Position numbers and translations under genes: made by a program
The notes under the pieces: generated by a model
Seen by the model: the letters and a program-made list of their open reading frames with translations, nothing else
Databases searched by the model: none
Told to the model about the DNA's origin: nothing
In this document: piece by piece, positions 1 through 14,000 of the stretch
How the letters are laid out: the number at the start of each line of letters is the position of its first letter
How positions within the stretch are numbered: the first letter of the stretch is position 1
Assembly (NCBI GenBank): GCA_030141605.1
Contig: JAQGDQ010000124.1
Coordinates: 5,001 to 69,000, forward strand
DNA: 64,000 bases
Direction of reading: 5' to 3'
Source: Tubiluchus corallicola
Taxonomy: Eukaryota; Priapulida; Priapulimorpha; Priapulimorphida; Tubiluchidae

Positions 1-2054
1 GTACGAAGTGAATGAGAGTCATGAACGTCTGAATATGTCCATATTAAATGCATGTATTGAAATTTAAATATTAAACATTGATATTTCATATAAAAATAAG
101 TCAACCACGGAGCTGGGAGAGTAGTTGGACACAGGGCGTTTTGTAAAACCACACCCTAAAAGCCATGTTTGTTTGAATAATTTATATTGGTATTCAAGTA
201 GAACATTGTTTAATTTCACTACACTCCAACATTATGCAACGTAGTCACACGTCACAATGTTGGACAATTATATCGAACTTTTTTCTATTACGCACTATGC
301 AATTGATTACAACGGTCAGTAACATAATTCTAAACAAAGTAAACATTAACACAGTGACGTCCGTGACGTCAGTCTGGAATATAAGAACTACCGAACAGCA
401 TTGCAAACCCCTTTTAATATCGTTGACTTTGTACTATAGTATGATTTTTGTGTAAGTCCCATACTTAGGCTGCATTAATAGCTTAATTTAGTTAATTGCT
501 TATGTTAATTGAATTAGTCATTAGTTAATTACTCATTAAGCGAATTTATATACTATAATAAAGCAAGTTGTGACTGTAGATATATGAATGCATCTAGTTA
601 GCTCTGGAAAGGGTCCCACCTCATACCTGTCACAGATCTCCTTTACGAGAAAGCAAGTGATTGGTTATACGCTCAACTAAACAGGCTATCTAGCCAATAA
701 ACCGTCGTGTTATTAAAGGACAAGGTCATCCACTTTTATCTGCTCTAGAAATTGAAACCAGGTTCAAGACAGTTTGTCGAACGTGCTGAGCCAGTGAAGT
801 CGTCCAATATGGCTTCCGACGAACATTTATTAACAATTATGGCAACAGAAAGTGATTAAAGGGCACTGAGACACCAAAGGGTTAGGGCATTATTCAACTT
901 TCTAAAACAAATAATTACAAGTTTGAAGCAAAAAAAGTGTTCCACTAGAATGATTTGAAAAGGAAAGCATAATTATTGATCTGAGCTGGTATCAAATAAG
1001 CCAGAAAGACAAAATTATTTTCATACCTGATGGCAATAATCAATAAATAAACTATAAGCAATTATTCAAGAGCAGTAAGGTACAGAGTAATCAAATTATC
1101 AACAACATTTTTTTTGCCGATCTGCATGAGAAGTTACGTTCATCCCCGAAATCCAGAGCTAAGATTTCAAGGGTGCTCAGTAGAGTGTTTAAGCAGTGTT
1201 ACTGCCAGGTATGTGAGTAACACAACTTTGTTATAAGCTCAGTTTATCTAAATAAAGAAATTCACATCCCTCAACTGAATTCCAGTTAATGACGGTAATG
1301 GTATATAATGTCTTGGGTTGTTAGATGCCTGCAGTGGTGTTCAGTAATGGTTATATGTTTGTGGTTACTCGTTTGTGAAACAACCTTTATAAAAGGAGAT
1401 CCATTTCACTGTGATGTATCATTGTTCTTGTTCTAATTCATGTTATATGTTTCTGAATGACTTAAAGAGATGGACGGAAGTGCATCACCTGAAGCATAGC
1501 ATGTTATAAAGTTTGTACAATTTACATGTGAGCAAACTGTGCATGCATGCGTTTGTGAATGGTGCATCTATGCTAGTAATCAAATGCATCACATTCTGGA
1601 GTAGTTAATCATGAGAAAATCATTAATGCTCAGTTATTTCAGAATGGTATGTCGCTATTCAACTTTTCATGACATTTGGAATGATAATTATGAACTTATT
1701 ACTGTCTCTTATTATCGTCTTATGGGTTACATTATGTAGAGACAAAAGGTTTGCACTGGAGACACTCATTCATAATGCAATCATCTTCTGTGTCATGCTA
1801 CATCCACAAGTTTCAAAAAAGTGAGTGAGTGAAACTTCCCAACAACAGTAGAGGGAGTGAAAAAAGGTTTGGGAGTTTGGCTGTAGATAAAAAATATGGT
1901 TATATGAATTGTACCACAACCATTTAAACTTTTAAGTCATAAATTATTGACAATACTAGTGCAATCAAATATGTGTATCTCATGTATACCATTTAAAATA
2001 TTTCTATATAAAACTTTATGCATAGCACTGAAAACGCTATAATAAAACAGGTAC
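1..2054. other. Intron following coding exon 14 of the CD109/TEP-like gene; no exon recognised
   Basis: Exon 14 ends at 2055 with a good donor (CAG then GTACCT), so the gene continues leftward. I found no minus-strand stretch here with family similarity plus flanking splice sites. A perfect CRE octamer (TGACGTCA) lies near 363. The stretch at roughly 560-870 has the look of dispersed repeat sequence, but I could not find its ends. Confidence 0.5.
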
Positions 2055-5000
2055 CTGCTGCTGTGTGATGTCATTTCCAGGCAGCACCAACCGAGCACTT
2101 GGATCGACGGCTAAAAGTCCCACAAACGAATTTGGATCCGTATCGATTTGAACAGTGACAATGTTTCCCGGTTGAGCATTTGGCACATCAAAATTAACAG
2201 TGATCTGCAGATATCAAAATTTTTCCTAACAATGAGGTGAAAGAAACCAAAATAAGTTTTGATCAGCTGACAATATCTCTGAAAAGTAAGAAACTGAAGA
2301 TTCTCCAGTATAGTTCTGCAATAGGCTGACAACATTGATTTTTTTTCTACATGTGCTCCCTAATCATCAAAAATCTGTACGAATCCGTAAACTTGTAAAC
2401 TTTAAATTTAATTAGGTATAAATGTTCATTTAGTTCAAGTAGATTTAGGAACTTTAAAAAGCACATCTGCCGTCAAGTTTCGAGTGCTTTTATTGGCCAA
2501 AACTGACCAATTGAAATTAAGGTTTTGGGAACAAACAGAAATGAAGAAAGTTTATTAACTTATCACTAATCAAAGGTCCAAGGTTGCTGACAAGAGGTCA
2601 ACGCAAAGGCTTTTCCTCCTTATTGTGCTTAGAGCATGTATATGCAAGAAGATAGGCTTGAGCTTAAAGTTTGGACTAAAAACTGTATGCACAAACATGG
2701 AGAAATGGATAGATGCTCCTCATTTCAGTATGTCATTTTTGCTTACAATGAGAGATAGTAGATTTGAAAAGAAAAATAACAATTCATTAACTTTTTTAAT
2801 AACATAAACCAGTAAATTAAACTAACAAATGGTTATCAAGTTAACGACAGCAATTAAAATGTGGAAATGCTGCGGTAAGAAGAGAAATGCTGAAGGACGT
2901 CTGTTGTACATCCGATCAGCTAATGACTTGTAAGAAATAACAGCAAAAAAATCACTTGTATAACATAAGAATAACAAACAATACCTTGTTTTTAAAAACT
3001 CCATCAACTTCAAATTTAATGCCATCAACAAGCAATTCACCATCATGCACATAAAAAACAGTCACATGCGACTTTGGTGCCATCTCGGGAGTTACTTCCT
3101 CTTGAAGTGTCAACGTGCTCTGATTTAGAGCTTCTAACTTACCACCTTTCACAATGTTACCTTTACAGGTTACCTGAAAAGGATGTATAACAATAATAAT
3201 TAACTAAGTATAAGTTGGTATTTTCTAAGTATGCTAGGTATGTAGCATAACTGCTTAAGCCCTTTGGCAAGCACTGAAAATGTAAATGTAGTAATTCCTT
3301 GTTGTTATAAAATGTGTGGCAAAGAAAACCGTGTTAACCTGATAGCTGACAACAGACATTGGTACAGTTGAATTCACATACACCGTCAGAGTTTCTCCAA
3401 CTGTAAACCTGCTTGAGTCTGCTGAGAGTCGCAGAAATTGTTTGGAGCGAGACATAAATGGACCAACAAAATATTCTGCTTCATCAGCATCAGGATGAGT
3501 TGCCTAGAAAATTAAAGTTGCATTAACTTTTTGTTAATTTTATTTCAGTTTGTGAGTTTCCAAACTGTTTAACTATTATTATTTTTAAGCAACACACTAG
3601 TACTAAGCTGTTAATACTGTGTTCATTATACACAGTAGTTGGACATAAGAACATATAAATAAGTAACTTCTATTCCATTTAGAATTTTATTTTTGAGTTT
3701 TTTCATCTAGGACATCAATTAATTAGATAAACCTTTAAAGCAGAGCTAAAGGAATTTTTAAAGTCAATTTATCAGTAATATCTAAACTACAATTTGACAC
3801 CCAATCATATTTTGTCTTCACGACTGCTTTAGGAAAAAATCATTGAAAATGCAAGCAAAAAGCTCTAATGTAGATAAAAGAAAAAACATTTTATATATAT
3901 ATATATACGGGGTCAAGACTTACATGCTAAAAAATTAAGAACAATGACTAAACATTTCTGAGCAACAGAATGGAGTCAGGATGAGTCATGCTCTGACTTA
4001 TACATCGAGAAGAAAGATGTTATAACAACCTGGAATTGTAATATTTTTCGAAAAAATGGCAAGAAAATATTACCAATATGATGAATGAATAATTGATTTT
4101 CATGTTCTTTGGATGCTAATTACTATTCAGCTGCTGTAAATGCTACATAGACAGCATGAGAAATCTTTGCAATTAACTGCTCAATGTTTAAAAATATCAA
4201 TAAAATAGAGACTTGTAATTGTTTTACATCATGCGCTTGCAATCTTGAAAAACAACAAGCAGAAAAAGAATACAATGCAACAATTCAAATTGCCTTAAAA
4301 ATGCCAAAGTGGTAGTTAATTTAATTTCAAACTTTACTTTAAGTTAAAACATTGTAAATGAGCTAGATGTGTGCATCAATTTTATTCGTGTCAGAAAATG
4401 TCAGAATTAAACCTTACTGAAAGATGAATCCCTGTATCGTTGACATCTGTTTGTAACGTCGCAGAGACGACTCCACTGTCTGGTACTTCGTAAAAGAAAG
4501 TTTCATAGTCGCTGCCCCAAACAGCCTTCTTAATTTGTACTTCTTTACTGTCTGAACTTGATAAAGGACTGCCATCACGTTTTTTTACTTTTAACTGCAA
4601 AAATAGTATCATTTTATCTGTAATAGAATTACACATTCATGTATTTAATAGTTACAGCAAAGCAATATTCATTTAATCATATGCAAAATAAAAAGAGAGC
4701 TAAATCTTAAATCTATGTGGTATAATTCATCATTCAGTACTATCACTTAGTAAGTTGGCCAAGAATCGATTGTGGGAACTGTTCTTCCTTTTTTATTCAT
4801 GTTAGTTATGTGGAAATACTGTATCTCTATCGGCTAAATTAATACACAGGATTAGAAAAACTTAATGCAATCTATTTCTTTATTTACAATATTATATGTA
4901 AAAATATCTTTCTTTAATATGCTAAAATGCTTGATTACTTAGCAACACAGCAAATAACTTGATCTTACCTTCACTCAGTGTTAACTCCATACACCTACTT

Positions 5001-8000
5001 AAAAATTGGCTTGAATAGTATACTTTTATAAAGTTTACATATACTCGTTTTTTATGGGAATTTTAGTTTTCTTCATTAAATTGTGTTAAAGATTGTACTG
5101 ATGCAATTGGCCTACTACGATGCCAAAACTTTCACAAAAATTGAAAGCAGTTGGCAAGCACAGTTACTGATGTGCAGGTTATTATTCAGCTGTGATCTCT
5201 GAATGACTGATCACGTGCTCTATCCTAAGAAGCTAAAAATAATTAGTAAAATGAGGGCAAAGAGGAAATCAAGTTTATTATATTGATAATTTGTTTAATT
5301 AGGCTGACTGTTTATTCAGTGAATGGGAAATGTTTTAATCAATTATTATTATTATTATTATTTTAGTGAATATGCTGATTGTCCTTCAAAAAGTCTTTGA
5401 TAACTTTTCCACTAAAGGTGCAGAAAACAATAGCGCATCCAGTGCAAAATGTGAAAGAGCCTTTACACAAATTTATTGCCGTCAGCACAAGCACATTTGA
5501 GCCTAATTAACTCTCTTTCTACCCTCCCTGTTTATGTTTGTGAGTACCAGTTATGTTTAATAGATAGCCAAAAATATCCGAAATATTATATAAATTTTTT
5601 TATTAAAAATTGCAGTTTCCCCTGCTCTATAGCAGCCATCATCAGGTATTAAAGGATTAAAAAATTAAGAACAAACAAAAACAAGAAACTATAGAAATCA
5701 TCTCTTTTAAGAGGTAGCTGTCAGCAAAAGCTCATTAACTGAAAACAGCTTAAACTAGCTTTGATGTTAACTTGAAAAAACTGGTATTTTTTCAAGTTTT
5801 TCTCTATATCAATAATTATAAACCATGTAAATCAAATTTTTGCAGTATGCTACATGAGAATTGAATTTTGTTTACCAAAATTACTATCATTTAAACTGAA
5901 CTGCAACTTTATTACAAATAAAAAATTTTCATATTGAAGTGCACTCCACTGAATTTCAAACCGTCAATTAGGCCTCCAAAAATAGCTACAATTCAGAAAA
6001 CTCATCGATTTCTGAGGAATTGCCCTGGACCTGTACGGAGATTTTATAGCTGTCTCGCACAACTTGTAGTTGGGAAAGTGTTGGACACAGGGACAAAGAC
6101 AACATTCATATACCCATTAGCGGCTTGCACTTACAACAATACAGATAAGGACACAACACACACATAATGAATAACACGTAAGTTACAAGCCCTGGTGCTG
6201 GCAGCCTAACTAGCTTGATAGTCTCAAACCTAAGAATGCAACCACTAAGTGTCTGTGCAATCTGTCATCTAGACCACTTGGCCAGCGATTCCACTGTCCC
6301 TCCAGGGTACCATTTAACTTTACAATATAACTTTTCTAAATTTACAATTTCAAGGACAGGATTTTTTACAAATACAAGTGGAAAATTTGAACTCTATCTA
6401 CCACTGTACATCTCTTACAAATGACAATGGGAATTACAAAAGCACAATGTAAGAATTCCTACATATGCAGTGTAAGGAAATCCAATTTTGAAATATAGAG
6501 GTCCGAAGAATTCCAGGCGCAGACCCTTCTCGTGAACAGGTGCTTTGGCTTCCCCCTTCATACGCAAAGCTGGAAAAGCAAATCAAAAAGTCAAGACATT
6601 CCCTTATTCACAAGCATAAGTCACTTACAGAAAAATTTTAAATCTTTTTAAAAACTGAAGAAGAGACAAATAGCCATTGCTGTGATCCAATGAATCATAA
6701 TTGTGAGCTGTCAGAGCAAAATCGACCATTTGGCTCAAATAATAAAATTATTTGTGAAAACAAATTATTGAGAAATTGGCTTTCAAAGTTTAAGAACAAA
6801 TTCACGAAAATTAGCATAGCAACCATGACTGGTATAGGCTGCTATGGGCTTCTATACACTATTTAAGAGTCTAAATTCTTTTTGTAAAATATAATAGAAA
6901 GTGGGTATGATGAACTTAAATTACATGCAGTTTTGGGCCTCTACCTAATTATTTTCTTACCCAAGTGAATCTTAATTAAAGGTGAGTTATTGCAATGTTA
7001 AGTATGCAGAATTTGTTTTTATAATAAATGTTCCTTATCTGCAAAGTAAATTGCATCAATTACTGCAAGGCACTAATACTACATATACTATAAAATTAAT
7101 TTTGAGGTTTACATTTTACACAGGTAAGTTATTAATTACAGGTGAAAACTTAAGCACACCTGGTGCTGAGCTCATTAACTAGATGATTTTTACAGTAACT
7201 AGCAAGTTTCATGTAGACTATCAACTAATTTATTTTGTAAAGCATACTTATTATAAATAGCTTCAGATAGTATTAATTACAATTAGTTACAGGTGTGAAA
7301 ACAATTTAATAAATAGGCATTATATCTCATAACTGCTCTCACTAAAATGACAGAAAGCTTCCTTGCTTGTTATTCATACATATAAAACTTATTCACATTT
7401 TTGTTTCCAAACTTACGTAGGTAAATTAGCAGGTAAGTAAATTACAGATGCGTTCACGTTATATTTCTACAAAGATACAAAATATGCGATGCAAATGGAT
7501 GTTCTGCTGTCCACATAGATATTTCGAACTCTCTTGAATACTTTTAACTTTCATTATAATTTCAGGTAGATAACACCTATTAATAATTACAGGTGATGAA
7601 ACTAAAAGCAAAACTTTCACCATAGTTTTTCTGTATAAAAATTGTGTAGTGTGTACATGGCTCATAACAGCTAAACCAGATACGATGCATTTCGGTGAAT
7701 TTCCGTGCTTTGGCGCTTTGGAATACTTCCCAGGTAGAATGTTCCACTGTGTTAACTACAGGTGTAATTACTTTGTTATGACAGAAAATAAAATACACAA
7801 TGATATACAACTTACACATAATGTTTAAAGTGAAAATTTTATTATGACAACAGTACAGTAAATTGGTTTTTTTTTGGTGACAAAGTTCTTTACTTTGGTA
7901 GGTATATCTCAAGCAGTTTTCCATTCTCAATTTTCTTCATTGTAGAGTGAACAAAGTCTTTTTTATCCTGTTTTACATGAACAAATAACAGTGTTACTAT

Positions 8001-11000
8001 ACTTGCATGTTAAACACGTTAACTTTTAGCATGAGTTAGCTTAGCAAGTTGGTATTATTTATAATAAATACCGCTTCATATTGACAAAAGCAATATTTGG
8101 ATTACTTAATGATATTGATGAGAGCTGTATTAATTTAAAAGCAGTTTTAGCAAATTGCTGATATGCTCTTCGTTTTATTTAATGTAGTCATTTAGTCATA
8201 TAGTTATTTTAACTTATGAACATCAATTCTATGGCACAGTAAGTTCATCTGTTTATTGTACCTTGACATAATCACATCTTTATGCCAACAAGTAATAACA
8301 TGTCACAATTTATGCCTTGTAAGTAGGCAGGCCTAACCACAGAACAGAAAACACATTTCAGTTTGCTAGGTTTTTTACCAAAATGTTTATTTTTTTTACA
8401 GTTAAATCTTGCTTACCATATTAAGCTCAATTGTGCTTCCATCACTATCTAGGGTCAAAAAGCAGCTAATTACTGCCGCCAAAGGTTCCTTTTCTGTCCA
8501 TCAGCATTGATCTTCGAACAAAACTACACATTTAATCAATGTTCCTGTCAGGCATTGCACTAACAAGCAAACTGTGCTGAAGCTGTTGTGTCAACCTGGT
8601 TACTGTAGTAACGCACCAACTGTGCAATTTGATTGGTTAAAAAATTACATCGTTTCACTTCCATTGGATAATTGTACGTTCTGTCAGAGATGTGTTTACT
8701 ATATTTTTCATCTTAGTGTAGAAAGGTGGGGCAAAATTAGAAATGACTAATAGAATACTCAGTTAGATAGGGTTTTGTACTTTCAAACACCAAAATCCAA
8801 GTTAAAAATAAAGAAATAAAAATGGCATCTATGGAAAGTAATTCAACAACAAAGTACTGTTAGTTTTGTATACTTCTGCAAATGAACAATCCCAATAGCA
8901 AGGTAGGTGTCGCAAAAAGAATATTTTTAATCATTTATAATTAATTAGTGTCTATTTTTGGGTCGCATATGGTAGTTTAAATGTTATAGATGTCTTTTTA
9001 CCGAAATTCAAATTTGGGTGAAAAACACTGTTTTCAAAAATAAGCAGTATTATGAGTATGTCGCGAAATGATCGACTTTGATCTGTCACCTCACAACTAA
9101 GCATTTACAAGTGTTCGTTAGCAAAATGAATTGGAAAGCCTGAACCAAAGACATCTTCTGCATTTCAAGCAGCTATGCAAACCACAAAGAAACTCATTTT
9201 TAGGCACACAAATTTACAGTACAAGCCTATAAGTTAGGTACGTGTTCTACTTTAGTCAAAACCATAACCATTACTATGCATGCTCAGATTAGTGTTGTTG
9301 TGCAAAATAGGAAAACGCTCGTACCTGTCAGTTTTTCTGTAAGCACTACATTCACATGAACTTGGCAAAAAAAGAAGCCCGGCTTTAATTTAATATTTAC
9401 TGAAAAATTAGCAATGCCATCTATCTATAACAAAGAACAAATGAAGAGAAACAATCAGCCCAGCTTTTACAGACAAAGTGGACATACTCAGCAAGAATTT
9501 AACAAATTTGAGTGGCAATACTGTGCAACATAACAAAATAGTGAGAAAATCATGATAATATCTGCAACAGCACCAACAACTATTGTAAAATTAATCACTT
9601 ATTAAATTTTAAAAAGGAAAACATGAAATTTAAACACACACAGCACTATAGGTACAGCAAATTTTTGTTTCCGAAGTTTGGCATGAGTCCAGATTCAAAA
9701 CACCGTCAGTGCAAACACAATTTATGATATGAATGTACTACAGCAAGAGCAGATTCCGAACTTACATCTTGCTGAATCATCATCCTAATATCCGGGTATT
9801 CTATCACAGAAACAGTTATGTTCATTGAGCCTTGAATTACTTTCTCAGAAGTGTACCTTAAACAAGAATATTGTCATGAAATACATGCTGTGAAGTCGGA
9901 AGCAAATTCGTTGCTAAAGAGTCGGAGTCAATTAAAATGGACCGAATCCGACTCCTGCCTCCAGTAATTCTAGCCACTGCTGATAAACATGAAAAAACAA
10001 TTAAAATTTGCTTCTTTCCTTTTTTATTAAGCAAAACACTAACCTAAATCTAACTCTTTATCTCTTATGTCGCATGAATATGGAAAAGTGTGAAATTTGT
10101 ATAACAAAATTAAATTACGGTCAAATGATTGAGAAAAATGGCTCAATACAAGTTATTATTCAATCAGGTAAAAGTGCTTTCTTTTCTAAAAAATGAAAAC
10201 TTTAAGTATAATTATTTTTTCATGTAGCCGTTTGTCATGTTGTTGTTTAAGTCCTCACCTTGAGTTAAATATAATTTCATTGTAACTTAAACTTAGAAAG
10301 TAGCTTGATAATTAACTTAGCAGTGAACTAGTGATGACATTCTCTTCTGTGTTAGCCTTATGCTGAAATATAACATTCTAAACTATTATGTAGAGGGAGA
10401 GTCAGAGTCGGACCTTCCAAAATTTTAGGAGTCGGAGTCGGAGGCTTGGCTACCAACTCCATAGCCCTACATAAAACTACTCGGCAAATATGTTAAAGTG
10501 CAGTTTGAGCATGTGCAACAATAAAAATAATTTAGAAACAAAAAATGTGTTTTGTTGTTTTATTACTAAATATCGTTGCAGAAAAGCAAGCAGCAAGTAG
10601 CAGTAGGAGGGGCATATTAACCAATAGGCTAACTAAGGCTATAGCCTAAGGTGCCAAAGCTTGAGGAACATCACATTTTAGAAAAAAATTTTATTGTCCT
10701 CGGAAAATGTGTATACTTTCATATTCATGTAAAGGAATATTCATGTAATATTCATATAAGGGAAAAGTATGACACAACAAGCATTTGTGCAGCCTACTTG
10801 GATATAAGCGTTCTGCAAATACATGTAATTAATAATGACCATGTAGAAATTAGCTTAATAGTGTTTCTAATACACCACAAGTAATTGTCTGGCCTGCTCA
10901 TTACATAAACAATAATAAATTTACAATAGAGATGAGCGGGACAAAACAATCAGCCTAGGGCGTCATAAAGTCTTGATATGCCCCGAGTAGTAGCAGCTAC

Positions 11001-14000
11001 ATTCTGATCCTTTCACAGCCATTCACACTAATTATGCTTTACCACTCAATGTTAAATTCTGGTTACAAAGTGCAGAACTGTTAAAAAAATCAACGCAAGA
11101 AGTGTTTTATTATCGCACTTGTATTAAAACTGCAATGCATAACAGCAGAGTTAAAAACAAGTGAGGGCCTGTAAGCAGGGTGCATAAGATTATGGATATG
11201 TATAAAATAGCTTATTTTATGGATTTTTGAAATTTTATTTTATGGATATCAATAAAATAAGAAATAGACTATATCTGGAACGAGATGCCCAGGGGGAAAT
11301 CAATTAAAAAGTAAAAACAGGAGTGCTTGAAACGTGTTTTTAAACATGCAGGACTTAGTTTTAATTTTATCGGTTTCATATCACTTCAAATTTAATCAAA
11401 TTTTACGAGACAATGCCTTGTAATTCATCACTTCAGTTCAAATAATTCATTTATTTGGTACGAATGTAGAATGCCCTCTAGGCTGAAGTTTCCGATCCAA
11501 TGCCTGTATTCAGTTTTGATTGCCTTATTTTGTACAAAAAATCACAAAAAAAATATTTTTTTATTTTATGCATTTCTTATTTTATGGATTTTTCAAATTT
11601 TATTTTATGGATTTTTGGTCTTATTTTATGGATATCAATAATCTAATGCAGCCTGCCTATAAGCCAACAAGTTCAACAGCTTAAATTCTGCTAATTAGTA
11701 TAATGATAAATACAACAGAATGCATCATCAAGGCTAACTAAGAACAATAGAGTCCCCTTAGAGATGCCAGCAAGAACATGAAAAAAATGAATGGCTAGCT
11801 TTTAAGTTAGCTTGGTATAATCTTAGTTATTGGGGCACCACGCAATCCATCAAAAGAGTAAACAGCTGCTTGCCTGAAGACAAGTGGATTTTTTTCAACA
11901 GCGCTCACTCATTGCTTAACATGCATAACCATTTCCAAATAAAAGAAAAACATTTAAAACTGAAACTCACTTAGCTTCTATGGTTCCCATGACATCAAAT
12001 TCACTCCCAGAATAATACGGTGGTAGTGTGACTATAACTTCATACTTTGGCAAATCTGGCAAAAATATGAAAGACAAACAACAAAATCCAGATTTTTGCA
12101 CTAGTTTACTTTGCAAATGACACAATGAGATGAGGTGAAGAAATGTGAAAACTGGTTAGTGAACAAATGGGCATCCAAGGGTTTAACCCATTTACTACTG
12201 AAGGCAGCACACTGCCATCTATGTTTCTCAAGCAAGGGACGGAAGGCGGAAGACTGTCGCCCAAGCTCAGCACTAAGCGCAGTCACCCAGGTCCATTTAT
12301 TTCACTGCTACAGCCATGCAAAACATTGTAGAAAAGTTTAACAGCCGTGGGATTGACATTGCTTCGCAACAAGTAACGCTAAACAGCCAATCAGCGTCTG
12401 AAGCCAGTTGCATTCCACAATACTGTACTGTATGGCATGTTCCCATGCAAAATCACTTGTAGATCGTTGATGAAACGTGTGCTTACTTACTTCTTCTACA
12501 TTTTTTAAAAAATGATTGTATATTATGGATTAGTATTGTGTCTTTTGTGAACTGGTTTCTAAATATAAGTACATGCTTATGACGGTGTGCATGTGTGTGA
12601 GTGCATGTATGTGTGCTTGTATGTGCGTGCATGTATAGAAATAAAACTAATATTTAATATTAGTACGCAATAACGAACAACTATTTGCTTATTTACAAGA
12701 TTCTGTTTTAGTAACACACCACAAGAAGTTACTGTCAAAAGTGCAAAGTTAATGTGGCCCTGTTAAAAAGCAACTACGTAGCGAAAGGGTTAATAGTCAT
12801 TCTGGACAGCTTCACTTGCCACTGATTCAGGCTTGTCTTGTTGAGAGAGAATGCATTCACCTCCTGTTAGAGATATACCGTTAATAATGAGCAGACTACG
12901 CTCCAGCCACAACCATATACAGGTTGTGTTGGATCCCAGCTTGCAGAATGCTGTAGTACAATTCATGAAAAAATACGAAAGCTTGTTTTATTATCTAAAT
13001 AAATACAGTGTTCCCTCACTAATCGTGGGTGTTGCGTTCCAGGCCCACCCGCGATAAGTGAATTTCCGCGAAGTAGGCACGCTATACTTATTTTACATTA
13101 TTACTTATTATACATTATTTTAAGTGTTTATAAACCCTCCCCACACTCTTACACATAACCCTTTCCCATTCCCTTAATAACTTTACCCATGCTGTACATG
13201 TACCTATTAAAAAACTTTACTTAAATGTTCATAAATCAACCAATAATTCCATCAATCAACCAATCGTGTGTTGTGTACAATCTCAAGTAGCATCTCAAGC
13301 GGGCGCAAGTACTACATTTCGTTTTTGGTGTGTATTCATCTGCCAGAAAAATACACTACATACTGTAAATGGTAATTTTTTATGATTTATAATATTATTT
13401 TAATGTTAGAATTAATATTTTTAATATTTTTATACATTTTGTGATTTTTTTATGCAAAATTCATCAAATCCATACATTACTGTACAATACGTACTATGCC
13501 TGTGCAAAAATACTTTAGATGGAGTACAGCAAAAACCCGCGAAACAGCGAGTCCGCAATAAATGAACCACAAAGTAGCGAGGGAACACTGTATATGAATC
13601 ATAATCACTATTGCTTCTGCTAGCTAAAAGTTATCCATAAATTTGTTTTGTTTCTTTTTTACAAAACATGTTGATTGTTAGTGAACAACATCTTGTTTGA
13701 ACACACAGAACTTTATTGCAATATTTTTCTACCTAAAGAAAAAGCCATCTATTCAAACATTTCCAGTGGTTAGTTCATCATGGGAACTGAAATGAGCTAC
13801 AGATAACTGTCTAACAAAGCGACAACAGCCGAGGCCTCTCAAGTGTAACTCTGGCACAAGCAAAACACTAAAATATCATCCCGAGATTGTGATTTCTTAT
13901 TTGGTTTCCCGTACTCCTCTGTTGTTGCTTTTCATTGCAGGTTTTCCATTTTCTAAAGTTTAGCTGTTATTCTCTCAGTTGTATAACTAATTTCAGACGA

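Noticed and set aside
7580-7930. 116-codon minus-strand ORF in intron 9 of the CD109/TEP-like gene
   Set aside because: No domain or family similarity; it lies in an intron that the exon structure passes over.
8396-8465. Possible extra exon of the CD109/TEP-like gene on the minus strand (frame with LDSDGSTIELNM before a GTAAGC donor)
   Set aside because: Exons 9 and 10 join directly in phase to give a continuous, family-like sequence; inserting this piece would break the alignment, and no clear acceptor precedes it.
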